NCBI GenBank assembly: GCA_016713125.1
Contig: JADJPT010000001.1
Location: 1 to 64,000, forward strand
Length of the DNA stretch: 64,000 nucleotides
Direction of reading: 5' to 3'
DNA from: Betaproteobacteria bacterium
GTDB lineage: Bacteria > Pseudomonadota > Gammaproteobacteria > Burkholderiales > SG8-39
The position numbers and the translations under genes were made by a program. Position 1 is the stretch's first letter. Each line of letters starts with the position of its first letter. Below are positions 54,253-63,632 of this stretch, one piece after another. A model generated the notes under the pieces. The model was not told where the DNA came from, did no database searches, and worked only from the letters and a program-made list of their open reading frames with translations.

Positions 54253-55476
54253 TCAGAGAATCCCGGCGGCTCGCAGACTGGCGATATCCGCTTCGCTCTT
54301 GCCGAGCAGGACTTTCAACACCTCTTCCGTATGCTGGCCGAGCACCGGAGGAGCGCCGCGGTACTCGACCGGTGTTGCTGAAAAGCGCATGGGACTCGCC
54401 ACCGTGGGCAACTTGCCGGCCACCGGATGCTCAAGTTCGACGCGGATGCCGCGCGCCTTGACCTGAGGTTCCTCGTACACCTGGGCGAGGTTGTTGATGG
54501 GTCCGTTGGGCACGCCCGCGGCCTCGAGGATCGCGACCCATTCCTTGGTGCCACGCGTGGCAAAGACCTCGCCGAGCAGGCGCGTGAGTTCGAGGCGATT
54601 CTCCACCCGCTTGCCGTTGCTGACGAAGCGCGGATCCTCTGCCAGTTGCTGGCAGCCAGCCGCCTCGCAGAACTTGCGGTACAAGTTGTCGTTGCCGCAG
54701 GCCAGGATCACGTCGCCATCCGCCGTCTTGAATGGCTGATAGGGCACGATGTTCGGGTGCAGATTGCCGATGCGCTTGGGCGGCGCGCCGGTCGCGAAGA
54801 AATTGGTGTTCTGATAGGCAAGCAGGGCGATCTGGGAATCCAGAAGGGCGAGATCCAGATGCTGGCCAATGCCCGTCTCGGCGCGATGCGCGATCGCCGC
54901 GCAGATGGCGATCGACGCGTACATGCCGGTGATGATGTCGGCCACCGGCACGCCTGCGCGCTGCGGACCGCCGCCCGGGGCTCCGTCCGGCTCACCCGTG
55001 ACACTCATCATGCCGCCCATGCCCTGAACCATGAAGTCGTAGCCCGGGTGCTCGCGGTACGGGCCCGTCTGGCCGAAGCCGGTCACCGAGCAGTAGATGA
55101 GCCTTGGGTTGATCTTCTTCAGGTCCTCGTAGCCCAGGCCGTAGCGCGCCAGGTCGCCGAACTTGTAGTTTTCGATCAGCACATCACTGACCGCGGCCAG
55201 TTCACGCACGATGGCCTGGCCCTCGGGTTTGGAGAGGTTCAGCGTAAGCGATTTCTTGCCGCGATTGGCCGAAGTGAAATAGGCCGAGTCGCGGGTGTCG
55301 GCGCCGCTGGCGTCCTTGATCCACGGCGGGCCGAAGGCGCGCGAATCGTCGCCGACCTTGGGACGCTCGACCTTGACGACTTCGGCGCCGAGGTCGGCGA
55401 GGTTCTGGCCTGCCCAGGGCCCGGCCAGAACACGGGAAAGATCGAGAACGCGGATATGCGACAGCGGACCAGCCAT
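54253..55476 (-). CDS. CaiB/BaiF family CoA-transferase (class III)
   Basis: A 407-residue acyl-CoA transferase. It opens with HIRVLDLSRVLAGPWAGQNLADLGAEVVKVERP and keeps DVLIENYKFGDLARYGLGY; the catalytic Asp is expected at DIITGMYASIAI near residue 180, and GNLHPNIVPYQPF is conserved. ATG 55476 is preferred to TTG 55482, with AAGGTG eight bases upstream. The acyl donor and acceptor are unknown. Monocistronic by position, upstream of the tauE operon end. Confidence 0.93.
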   Translation of the reverse strand: MAGPLSHIRVLDLSRVLAGPWAGQNLADLGAEVVKVERPKVGDDSRAFGPPWIKDASGADTRDSAYFTSANRGKKSLTLNLSKPEGQAIVRELAAVSDVLIENYKFGDLARYGLGYEDLKKINPRLIYCSVTGFGQTGPYREHPGYDFMVQGMGGMMSVTGEPDGAPGGGPQRAGVPVADIITGMYASIAICAAIAHRAETGIGQHLDLALLDSQIALLAYQNTNFFATGAPPKRIGNLHPNIVPYQPFKTADGDVILACGNDNLYRKFCEAAGCQQLAEDPRFVSNGKRVENRLELTRLLGEVFATRGTKEWVAILEAAGVPNGPINNLAQVYEEPQVKARGIRVELEHPVAGKLPTVASPMRFSATPVEYRGAPPVLGQHTEEVLKVLLGKSEADIASLRAAGIL

Positions 55477-55539
55477 GGTCAATGCACCTTCAACTCGTTG
55501 GGAAGCCCGGATTATCCCGCATGCCGCGCGCCATGCGCG

Positions 55540-56346
55540 TCACCAGAGCGAGACCAGCATGCGGGCCACCAGGGCGTACAGGATGACGCCGAACACGCGC
55601 CGCAAGTGACGTACAGGCAGCGCCGCGGAAGCCCGCGCGCCCAGCGGCGCCAACGGCATGCTGGAGACCGCGATCATCGCCAGGGCCGGAAGGTAGACGT
55701 AGCCCAGCGTAGCCTCGGGCAGGCCCGGCCGGCCCCAACCGCCCCAGATGTAGCCCAGCGTACCGGCCACCCCAAGCGGGAACCCCAGCGCCGCAGCAGT
55801 GCCGATGGCGCGTTTGAGCGGCACGCTGCACCAGCTCATGAAAGGGATGGTCATGAAGGCCGCGCCCGCCGCCAGATAGCTCGATATCACGCCTGTGAAC
55901 GCGCCGAAGCCCAGCAGCCCCACCCGTCCGGGCAACTCGCGCTGTGATCCCGGCTTCAGATCAAAGAACATGTTGGTGCCGGCGAGGAATATGAAGGCCG
56001 TGAAGAACACGGCCAGCGGGCGCGCGGGGATGAGCCCGGTACTCAGGGCGCCCAGGGCGGCGCCCGCCAGCAGGCCGGGCAGCATGCCGCGCACGATACC
56101 CCAGTCCACGTTGCCGCGCCCGTGATGCGCACCCACGCTGGCCGCCGCCGTGAACGGGATGGTGGCCATGGCCGTTGCGATGGCCATGTGCACCACGTGT
56201 TCGGTGGGGTAGCCTTTGGCCGAGCACACGAACACCATCAGCGCCACCTGCACCATGCCCCCGCCTATGCCCAACATGCCGGCGAGGAAGCCCACCCCAG
56301 CACCGATCGCCAGGTAGGCCCACCAGAGTTCAGTCAAGGCGGCCAT
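55540..56346 (-). CDS. TauE/SafE family sulfite/sulfonate exporter
   Basis: A 268-residue membrane protein with about eight helices in two repeats: AIGAGVGFLAGMLGIGGGMVQVAL and, in the second half, GAFTGVISSYLAAGAAFMTIPFM. Members export sulfite, sulfoacetate or other organosulfur anions. ATG 56346 overlaps the HAD gene end by 17 bases, the last link of the pta-ackA-glpD-HAD-tauE series. No sulfonate-degrading genes are near, so the substrate is open. Confidence 0.9.
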   Translation of the reverse strand: MAALTELWWAYLAIGAGVGFLAGMLGIGGGMVQVALMVFVCSAKGYPTEHVVHMAIATAMATIPFTAAASVGAHHGRGNVDWGIVRGMLPGLLAGAALGALSTGLIPARPLAVFFTAFIFLAGTNMFFDLKPGSQRELPGRVGLLGFGAFTGVISSYLAAGAAFMTIPFMSWCSVPLKRAIGTAAALGFPLGVAGTLGYIWGGWGRPGLPEATLGYVYLPALAMIAVSSMPLAPLGARASAALPVRHLRRVFGVILYALVARMLVSLW

Positions 56347-57122
56347 CCAGGAGATAGTCCACCAGTTCGGCAAAGCCGTGTCCCGATTCGCCGCGCGTCA
56401 CATAGGCCGGTTCGGCAGCCAGCAGCGCGCCGTAGCGACGCACATTGGCCACTCCCACCGAGTTGGGGAAGTAGGCGAACATGGGCGCATCGTTGGGCGA
56501 ATCCCCGGCAAAGGCGTAGTTGGCCTTCTGCGAGTCCAGATCCAGCCCCAAGGCGCTCGCGCGCAAGCATGCGCGTCATGCCCAGTTTGTCGTAGTCGCC
56601 GAACCAGCCATTCACATGGATGGAGCTGATCTTGGCGTTCATGCCTTCGGCGCGCATCAGGGTCGCGATGCGTTCCGCCTCGGCCAGCGGCAGGGGCGGC
56701 ACGTCCTCGCAGAAATCAATGGCCAGATCGGCCTCGCGATAGAGCTGGTCGGAGGCCAGCGCGCAACCCGGCACCGCTGTGAGGATGCGCTCGCGCACGG
56801 CGGCCAGGCGTGCGCGATTGGCGATGCGCTCGGATTCATTTACGAGGAATCGCTTCTCGAGAATGCGCTTGTCTCGATCGTAGCGAAACCAGAAGGCGCC
56901 ATTCTCGCCGACCACGGCATCCACCGGCCACATGCGTGCGATGTGATCGCACCAGCCGGCCGGCCGGCCGGTGATCGGCACCGCGAGCCGCCCGGCCGCA
57001 TGCCAGCGCTCGAGCGCCGCATAGGCGCCTGCGGTCAGGCGACCCTCGCTGGTCAGCGTGTCGTCGATGTCGAAGAAGAGTCCGTGGATCTTGTCCCGGG
57101 CCAGCTGCGCAAGCGGCTTCAT
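56330..57122 (-). pseudogene. HAD-superfamily (type IIB) phosphatase, interrupted by one frameshift
   Basis: A haloacid-dehalogenase phosphatase of the mannosyl-3-phosphoglycerate/sucrose phosphatase-like group. The nucleophile motif is GLFFDIDDTLTSEG, followed by ITGRPAGWCDH and, in the other frame, YAFAGDSPNDAPMFAYF. At 56546-56549 the minus strand has GGGG where GGG restores RERLGLDLDSQ. Corrected length is about 263 residues. ATG 57122 overlaps the glpD stop by four bases. The substrate is unknown; co-location with glpD makes a glycerol-phosphate or sugar-phosphate substrate possible (inference). Confidence 0.85.
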
Positions 57123-58639
57123 GCCGTTGCTCGCCGCGCGAACCAGTCGGCGACGCGCGCACGCTGCGCGGGGCTCATGTGCAGGCCCGCCTTGCTGCGC
57201 CTCCACAGCACATCTTCGGCTCGCCGCGCCCATTCGCGAGCCACCATCCAGCCCAGCTCGCGCTCGGTCAGCATGCCGCCGAAATCCTCCCCCATATCGG
57301 CCACGGTATGTGCACCGGCCAGCAGCTCGGCGGCCAGCGCGCCATGGCGGCGGAACAGGGCAGCAAGCAGGGATGCGGGCAGATTCGGATACGCTGCCTG
57401 GAGGTTCCCCAGCACCACGGCCGGCGCAAGCCCGCCGAAATCGCTCCCCGGCAGCGGTGCACGATCCGTCCAAGGGGCCTTCATTTCCGGGAAGTAGGGC
57501 CGCAGCTTCTGCAGCGCGTGCTCGGCGAGTTTGCGATAGGTGGTGAGCTTGCCGCCGAACACCGACAGTGCCACGGCACGTCCCTCGAGATCGTCGACGC
57601 GAAGCGTGTAGTCGCGCGTGATCGAGGACGGATCATTGCTGCCATCGTCGTACAGCGGCCGCACGCCCGCGTAGTTCCAGACCACGTCGGCTGGAACGAC
57701 GGGTCTGGCAAGGTAGCGGCTGGCTGCGCGACACAGGTACTCGATCTCCCCGGCGCTGGCCTGCGGGTCGTGCGGGTCGCCGTCGATCGCCACGTCGGTG
57801 GTGCCGATCAGCGTGTATGCGCCCTCGTAGGGAATCATGAAGACCACGCGCTGATCGTCGTTCTGCAGGATGAATGCGTGCTCGCCCGTATAGACCCTGG
57901 GAACCACGATATGGCTGCCCTTGACCAGACGCACGTTGTCCCGCGAGGGCTGGCCCAGACCCTGGTTCAGCATGCTTTTTACCCAGGGGCCGGCTGCATT
58001 GACGATGGCACGGGTGCGCAGCTCGGTGCGCGCACCGCCCTCGGCGACCAGCGTCGCAATCCATGCGCCATTCTCACGGCGTGCCGATTCGCAGGTCGTG
58101 CGCACGAATATGTGCGCGCCACGCTGCGCTGCGTCCATGGCATTGGCCAGTACCAGGCGCGCGTCGTCGACACGGCAATCCGAGTAGATGAAGCCGTGGC
58201 GCATCGCCGGATTGAGTCCGGCGTTATAGGGCGGCTCGGCCAGGCTCACGCCGTGCGAGCCGGGCAAGGATACCGCTCGTCCGCGCAAGGCGAAGCGTCC
58301 GAGATGGTCATACAGGAACAGCCCGGTGCGTATCATCCAGCGCGGGCGCAGTTCGGGCACGTGCGGCATGATGAAGCGCGCCGGCCACACCAGATGTCCG
58401 GCGATGGACAGCAGCACTTCCCTTTCGGCGAGCGACTCGGCCACCAGCCTGAACTCGTACTGCTCCAGATAGCGCAGTCCGCCATGGATCAGCTTCGAGG
58501 ACCAGGACGAGGTCTGCGAGGCGAGGTCTTCTTTTTCGACCAGCACCACCGAAAGCCCGCGTCCAGCCGCGTCGCGGGCGATGCCCATGCCATTGATTCC
58601 GCCGCCGATGACCAGCAGGTCGCAGGCTTCCATGCTCAT
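57119..58639 (-). CDS. glpD: GlpD, aerobic glycerol-3-phosphate dehydrogenase
   Basis: A 506-residue membrane-associated flavoenzyme that oxidises glycerol-3-phosphate to dihydroxyacetone phosphate and reduces quinone. The FAD motif is LLVIGGGINGMGIARDAAGR; SSWSSKLIHGGLRYLEQYEF, NAAGPWVKSML and YAGVRPLYDDG are family marks. It overlaps ackA upstream and the HAD gene downstream by four bases each. There is no glpK, glpF or glpR here; placement inside a pta-ackA operon is unusual. Confidence 0.95.
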   Translation of the reverse strand: MSMEACDLLVIGGGINGMGIARDAAGRGLSVVLVEKEDLASQTSSWSSKLIHGGLRYLEQYEFRLVAESLAEREVLLSIAGHLVWPARFIMPHVPELRPRWMIRTGLFLYDHLGRFALRGRAVSLPGSHGVSLAEPPYNAGLNPAMRHGFIYSDCRVDDARLVLANAMDAAQRGAHIFVRTTCESARRENGAWIATLVAEGGARTELRTRAIVNAAGPWVKSMLNQGLGQPSRDNVRLVKGSHIVVPRVYTGEHAFILQNDDQRVVFMIPYEGAYTLIGTTDVAIDGDPHDPQASAGEIEYLCRAASRYLARPVVPADVVWNYAGVRPLYDDGSNDPSSITRDYTLRVDDLEGRAVALSVFGGKLTTYRKLAEHALQKLRPYFPEMKAPWTDRAPLPGSDFGGLAPAVVLGNLQAAYPNLPASLLAALFRRHGALAAELLAGAHTVADMGEDFGGMLTERELGWMVAREWARRAEDVLWRRSKAGLHMSPAQRARVADWFARRATA

Positions 58640-59805
58640 GCTTGCAGTACCTCACGGGTGTGTTTTGCGATGCACATTTCCTCGTCGGTAGGTATTGCCC
58701 AGGCGGCCACTTGGCAGCCCGGTTTCGACAACCGCGGCCCTTGCGCGTCGTTCGCCTGCATGTCCAGTTCCACGCCAAGCCAGGCGCACGCACTGCATAC
58801 GGAGGCGCGGATCACCGCAGCGCGCTCGCCGATTCCAGCCGTGAACACCAGTGCATCCAGGCCGCCCAAGGCTGCCGCCAGCGAGCCGATCTCTCTCGCG
58901 ATGCGATAGACGTACAACTCGATGGCGGCTCGCGCGCCGGGCGTATCGCTGGCCAGCAGTTCGCGCATGTCGGCCGACTGGCCGGAGACACCTTTCAGAC
59001 CGGACTCGTGATACAGGAGGTGCTCGATTTCACTCGCGCTCATGCCTTCCTGCTGCAGGAGATGCAGTATGACCCCGGGATCCAGGTTGCCGCAGCGGCT
59101 GCCCATGGGCAGGCCGTCGAGGGTGGTAAAGCCCATGGTGGTGGCGATCGAGCGTCCGGCCAGCAGGGCACAGGCGCTGGAGCCGGCGCCCAGATGGAGC
59201 ACGATGCAGCGGCCGGCGGCCGCACGTGGATCGTGTCGCGGCAGTTCCGTCGCGATGTACTCGTAGGACAGGCCATGGAAGCCGTAGCGTTGCACACCGG
59301 TGTTGGTGATGCGCGCGGGTAGCGCAAAGGCCTGCGCTACTGGTGGTTGGGTGCGGTGGAAGGCCGTGTCGAAGCAGACGACTTGGGGGAGTTCCGGGTC
59401 CATCGCGGCCAGCGCGCGTATCGGTGCCAGATTGTGCGGCTGGTGCAACGGGGCCAGAGGCACCAGGGCCTCGAGTTCAGCCATCAGGTCCGCGTCCATA
59501 CGCCGCGGAGTGGCGTGCCGGGCGCCGCCATGCACGACGCGATGGCCGACCGCGGCCAGCTGCCGTCCCCCGTCATGCGACCGTAACCAGCCACGCAGGA
59601 AAGCCAGGGCGTCCGGATGCTCCATCGGTCCATCCCAGCGCTTCTCCTCCAGCGTGGTGCCACTTGCGTCGCGCGCGATGAAGCGCGCCCTGGCGTTCAG
59701 ACCTTCCAGCTGTCCGCTCGCCAGACGCGTGAGCGAGCGGTAGTCGTGCAACGAGAACTTCAGGCTCGACGACCCTGCGTTCAGGACCAGCAGCGCGTCG
59801 GCCAT
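58636..59805 (-). CDS. ackA: AckA, acetate kinase (short-chain carboxylate kinase)
   Basis: A 389-residue ASKHA-fold kinase that interconverts acetyl phosphate and acetate with ADP/ATP. VLNAGSSSLKFSL is the N-terminal motif, GHRVVHGGARH and FDTAFHRTQPP hold active-site His and Asp, and TMGFTTLDGLPMGSRCGNLDPG is the second signature. ATG 59805 is chosen by the family start. It lies 11 bases after the pta gene and overlaps glpD by four bases. Confidence 0.95.
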   Translation of the reverse strand: MADALLVLNAGSSSLKFSLHDYRSLTRLASGQLEGLNARARFIARDASGTTLEEKRWDGPMEHPDALAFLRGWLRSHDGGRQLAAVGHRVVHGGARHATPRRMDADLMAELEALVPLAPLHQPHNLAPIRALAAMDPELPQVVCFDTAFHRTQPPVAQAFALPARITNTGVQRYGFHGLSYEYIATELPRHDPRAAAGRCIVLHLGAGSSACALLAGRSIATTMGFTTLDGLPMGSRCGNLDPGVILHLLQQEGMSASEIEHLLYHESGLKGVSGQSADMRELLASDTPGARAAIELYVYRIAREIGSLAAALGGLDALVFTAGIGERAAVIRASVCSACAWLGVELDMQANDAQGPRLSKPGCQVAAWAIPTDEEMCIAKHTREVLQA

Positions 59806-59816
59806 GTGGAGACCCG

Positions 59817-60758
59817 CTACCGTACGGCGCGCGCTGCTTCCGCGCGTCGCGCTTCGGCCAGCAGAACGGCGGCGGCGCAGGACACCATGCGCGCCGAACC
59901 GGTATCGGCGCGGCTGGTCAGCACGACAGGCACGCGTGCCCCCAGCACTACACCGGCTGCCTCGGCATCGGCCATGAAGGACAGGCTTTTGGCCAGCATG
60001 TTGCCGGACTCGAGATCGGGGACGATCAGCACGTTGGCGCGACCCGCCACCGAGGAGTCGATGTGCTTGATGCGTGCGGCCTGCAGGTTGATGGCATTGT
60101 CGAGCGCCAGCGGCCCGTCGAGAATGGCGCCGGTGATCTGGCCCCGGTCGGCCATCTTGCACAGTGCAGCCGCTTCGATGGTGGACGGCACCTTGGGATT
60201 CACGGTCTCCATCGCCGACAGTATGGCCACGCGCACTTCGGGCATGCCGATCGCCCGCGCCAGTTCAATGGCGTTCTGCACGATGTCGACCTTCTCACCC
60301 AGGGAAGGGGCGATATTGATCGCGGCATCGCTGATCACGATCAGGTGATCGAGCGTCGGTACGTCCATGATGAAACAATGGCTGATGCGCCGTGCCGTGC
60401 GCAGACCGTCTCCATGCCGGACTACGGCGGCCATCAGTTCATCCGTATGCAGGCTGCCCTTCATCAGCAGTGCGGCGCGCCCTTCGCGCACCAGGCGCAC
60501 GGATTCGTCGGCCGAGGCGTGGCTGTGCGGCGTGGACACAATCTCCGTATCGGCGAGATCGAGCCCTTCGGCGCCGGCCATAGCGCGGATCCTCGCCTCG
60601 GGCCCCACCAGAATCGGTTGTATCAGGCCGGCGCGCGCCGCTTCCAGCGCACCGGCGAGCGAGGGGGCATCGCACGGATGCGCCACTGCCGTGGGTGCCG
60701 GCGTCAGCCCTTCGCAGGCGGCGATCAGTTGCTGAAAATTGCGGGGCCCTGCATTCAT
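59817..60758 (-). CDS. Phosphate acetyl/butyryltransferase family protein
   Basis: A 313-residue enzyme of the short PTA/PTB family that exchanges acyl groups between CoA and phosphate. The family marks are AGLIQPILVGPEARIRAMA, LLMKGSLHTDELMAAVV, SDAAINIAPSLGEKVDIVQNA and ILDGPLALDNAINLQAA. ATG 60758 is the likely start (RNFQQLIAACEG follows). It is paired with ackA, so together they run acyl-CoA to acyl phosphate to acid plus ATP. Whether acetyl or butyryl is preferred cannot be told. Confidence 0.9.
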   Translation of the reverse strand: MNAGPRNFQQLIAACEGLTPAPTAVAHPCDAPSLAGALEAARAGLIQPILVGPEARIRAMAGAEGLDLADTEIVSTPHSHASADESVRLVREGRAALLMKGSLHTDELMAAVVRHGDGLRTARRISHCFIMDVPTLDHLIVISDAAINIAPSLGEKVDIVQNAIELARAIGMPEVRVAILSAMETVNPKVPSTIEAAALCKMADRGQITGAILDGPLALDNAINLQAARIKHIDSSVAGRANVLIVPDLESGNMLAKSLSFMADAEAAGVVLGARVPVVLTSRADTGSARMVSCAAAVLLAEARRAEAARAVR

Positions 60759-60776
60759 CGCGCCGTCCGTGCAAAT

Positions 60777-60803
60777 GAAAAGGGGCAGTCTACGCTGCCC
60801 CTG
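60777..60803 (-). terminator. Terminator after atpC
   Basis: Stem AGGGGCAG (60781-60788) and CTGCCCCT (60795-60802) with a six-base loop, followed on the minus strand by TTTTC. It separates the ATP synthase operon from the pta group, although the short T-run may permit read-through. Confidence 0.65.
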
Positions 60804-60824
60804 TTTCAAGCCTGCGCACCGCGC

Positions 60825-61244
60825 TCAGCGCTTGTTGCGCAGTTTGCGGATCGCCGCCAACTGGGCTGCCAGCATGGCGTATTCCGCCTCGATGGTGGCG
60901 ATTTCAAGCTTGTCCTGTGCCTTGGCACGCGCCTCTTCGGCGCGCTTGATGGCATCGTTGGCCTTGGCCTCGTCCAGGTCGTGGCCGCGGATCGCGGTAT
61001 CGGCAAGCACCGTAACCATGCCTGGCTGCACTTCCAGCACACCGCCGGCGACGAACACGAACTCCTCCTCGCCACCGGGCTTCTGGATGCGTACCGCGCC
61101 GGGTCGGATGCGGGTGATCAGCGGGGTATGACGCGGATAGATGCCGAGTTCTCCCGATTCGCCCGGCAGCACGACGAACTCCGCCTCGCCCGAGAAGATC
61201 GAGGCTTCCGCGCTGACAACATCGACTTGCATGGTGTGTGCCAT
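60825..61244 (-). CDS. atpC: F1Fo ATP synthase epsilon subunit
   Basis: A 139-residue subunit of the F1 stalk that couples rotation and inhibits ATP hydrolysis. The N-terminal beta-barrel has AEFVVLPGESGELGIYPRHTPL and the C-terminal helix pair has AIKRAEEARAKAQDKL. It starts 17 bases after atpD and ends the operon. No anomaly is visible. Confidence 0.96.
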   Translation of the reverse strand: MAHTMQVDVVSAEASIFSGEAEFVVLPGESGELGIYPRHTPLITRIRPGAVRIQKPGGEEEFVFVAGGVLEVQPGMVTVLADTAIRGHDLDEAKANDAIKRAEEARAKAQDKLEIATIEAEYAMLAAQLAAIRKLRNKR

Positions 61245-61261
61245 TGTAAGTGTGCGCTCGC

Positions 61262-62671
61262 CTACTGGAACTTCTTGGCGTTCTCGACGGCTTCTTCGAT
61301 GGTACCGACCATGTAGAAAGCCTGCTCGGGCAGATGATCGTACTCACCTTCGACGATGGCCTTGAAGCCCTTGATGGTGTCCTTCAGCGGCACGATCTTG
61401 CCGGGCGAACCGGTGAATACCTCGGCCACGTTGAAAGGCTGCGACAGGAAGCGCTGGATCTTGCGCGCGCGCGACACGGCCAGCTTGTCATCGGGAGAAA
61501 GCTCGTCCATACCCAGAATCGCAATGATGTCGCGCAGTTCCTTGTAACGCTGCAGCACCGATTGCACGGCACGCGTGGTGTTGTAGTGCTCTTCACCGAC
61601 GATTTGCGGGTCCATCTGGCGCGAAGTCGAGTCGAGCGGGTCGACCGCCGGGTAGATGCCCAGCGAGGCGATGTCACGCGACAGCACCACGGTGGCGTCG
61701 AGGTGACCGAAGGTAGTGGCGGGCGAGGGATCGGTCAGGTCGTCGGCAGGCACATACACGGCCTGGATCGAGGTGATCGAACCAGTCTTGGTCGAGGTGA
61801 TGCGTTCCTGCAGACGGCCCATTTCCTCGGCCAGCGTGGGCTGGTATCCCACCGCGGAGGGCATGCGGCCCAGCAGTGCAGACACTTCGGTGCCGGCCAG
61901 CGTGAAGCGGTAGATGTTGTCGATGAACAGCAGGATGTCCTTGCCCTCGTCACGGAACTTCTCGGCCATCGACAGGCCGGTCAGTGCCACGCGCAGACGG
62001 TTGCCCGGGGGCTCGTTCATCTGGCCGAACACCATCGCCACCTTGTCGAGAACCTTGGACTCCTCCATCTCATGGTAGAAGTCGTTGCCCTCGCGGGTGC
62101 GCTCGCCGACGCCGGCGAAAACCGAATAGCCGCCGTACGATTTGGCGATGTTGTTGATGAGTTCCATCATGTTCACGGTCTTGCCCACGCCGGCGCCGCC
62201 GAACAGGCCGATCTTGCCGCCTTTGGCGAACGGGCAGATCAGGTCGATGACCTTGATGCCTGTGGGAAGCAGTTCCACTGACGGCGAGAGTTCGTCGAAC
62301 TTCGGCGCCGACTGGTGGATGGAGCGGCGCTCCTCGGTCATGATCGGACCCGCGTCGTCGATCGGGCGACCCAGCACATCCATGATGCGGCCCAGAGTTG
62401 CGGTGCCCACGGGCACCGAGATCGGGGCGCCGGTGCCGCGCACCTTCATGCCGCGGCGCAAGCCGTCGGAAGAGCCCAGCGCGATGGTGCGCACCACGCC
62501 GTCACCCAACTGCTGTTCGACCTCGAAAGTCAGGCCTTTTTCTGCGAGCGTGTTGCTCGCGTCGTCCTCGAGGACCAGAGCCTCGTAGATATGGGGCATC
62601 GCATCGCGCGGAAACTCGATGTCGGTCACTGCGCCGATGCACTGGACGATGGTGCCTTGAACTTGTGCCAT
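61262..62671 (-). CDS. atpD: F1Fo ATP synthase beta subunit
   Basis: The 469-residue catalytic subunit. The P-loop is GGAGVGKT (158-165); the catalytic Glu is in AGVGERTREGNDFY, the beta signature is PAVDPLDSTSR and the DELSEED-like loop reads MDELSPDDKLAV. Full length and uninterrupted, which matters when judging frame errors elsewhere in the window. Confidence 0.98.
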   Translation of the reverse strand: MAQVQGTIVQCIGAVTDIEFPRDAMPHIYEALVLEDDASNTLAEKGLTFEVEQQLGDGVVRTIALGSSDGLRRGMKVRGTGAPISVPVGTATLGRIMDVLGRPIDDAGPIMTEERRSIHQSAPKFDELSPSVELLPTGIKVIDLICPFAKGGKIGLFGGAGVGKTVNMMELINNIAKSYGGYSVFAGVGERTREGNDFYHEMEESKVLDKVAMVFGQMNEPPGNRLRVALTGLSMAEKFRDEGKDILLFIDNIYRFTLAGTEVSALLGRMPSAVGYQPTLAEEMGRLQERITSTKTGSITSIQAVYVPADDLTDPSPATTFGHLDATVVLSRDIASLGIYPAVDPLDSTSRQMDPQIVGEEHYNTTRAVQSVLQRYKELRDIIAILGMDELSPDDKLAVSRARKIQRFLSQPFNVAEVFTGSPGKIVPLKDTIKGFKAIVEGEYDHLPEQAFYMVGTIEEAVENAKKFQ

Positions 62672-62725
62672 GGTGTCTTCCTGAGTGTTCTATGCGTTCG
62701 ATTCTGGATTCGTAGCGGAGCAGAC

Positions 62726-63589
62726 CTAGACGGCCGCGGCTCCGCTCACAATTTCGGAAAGTTCCTTGGTGATCGCCGCCTGGCGCGCCTTGTTGTAGAC
62801 CAGCGTCAGTTCATCGATCACGCTGCCGGCATTGTCGGAGGCGGCTTTCATTGCCACCATGCGCGCAGACTGTTCGGATGCCATGTTCTCGGAGACCGCA
62901 CCGAAGACGATGGCTTCCACGTAGCGCGTCAGCACCTGGTCGAGCACCGCTTTGGCGTCCGGCTCGTACAGGTAATCCCAGGAGCCTTCCGGCGAACCGA
63001 GCTTGTCGCCCGAGAGCGGCAGCAGTTGCTCCATGACCGGTTCCTGCTTCATCGTGTTGATGAATCTGGTGTAGAAGACCACCAGTTTGTCGAAGCGGTC
63101 TTCGGTATAGCCGTCGAGCATGACCTTGATCGCGCCAATCAACTTGTCCATCTGCGGACGGTCGCCCATGCCGGTTACATGGGACACGACGTTGGCCCCC
63201 AGTCGCTGCATGAAGCCGAAACCCTTGTTGCCGATCGCGCAGACCTCGAACTTCTCGCCCTGCGCCTCCCACTCCTTCATCCGGTTCATGGCCATGCGCT
63301 GAACGTTGGTGTTCAGGCCGCCGCACAGACCCTTGTCGGTCGTGATGATGATGATGCCGACCTTCTTCACCGAATCGCGCTCGACCAGGAACGGATGGCG
63401 GTACTCGGGATTGGCGTGGGAGATATGGGCCGCGACGTTGCGGATCTTCTCACCGTAGGGGCGGGCCGCACGCATGCGTTCCTGCGCCTTCCTCATCTTC
63501 GAGGCGGCGACCATCTCCATGGCCTTGGTGATCTTGCGCGTGTTCTGCACGCTCTTGATCTTGGTTCGGATCTCTTTCGAGCCCGGCAT
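62726..63589 (-). CDS. atpG: F1Fo ATP synthase gamma subunit
   Basis: The 287-residue rotor shaft. N-terminal helix GSKEIRTKIKSVQNTRKITK and C-terminal helix MVAMKAASDNAGSVIDELTL are the conserved coiled-coil ends; GGLNTNVQ lies in the Rossmann-like middle. It sits between atpA (43 bases upstream) and atpD (54 bases downstream), the standard order. Confidence 0.97.
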   Translation of the reverse strand: MPGSKEIRTKIKSVQNTRKITKAMEMVAASKMRKAQERMRAARPYGEKIRNVAAHISHANPEYRHPFLVERDSVKKVGIIIITTDKGLCGGLNTNVQRMAMNRMKEWEAQGEKFEVCAIGNKGFGFMQRLGANVVSHVTGMGDRPQMDKLIGAIKVMLDGYTEDRFDKLVVFYTRFINTMKQEPVMEQLLPLSGDKLGSPEGSWDYLYEPDAKAVLDQVLTRYVEAIVFGAVSENMASEQSARMVAMKAASDNAGSVIDELTLVYNKARQAAITKELSEIVSGAAAV

Positions 63590-63632
63590 GTCTTTGCTCC
63601 GCTAGTTCGGCAGGAAGGTGACTGTAAGCGGC

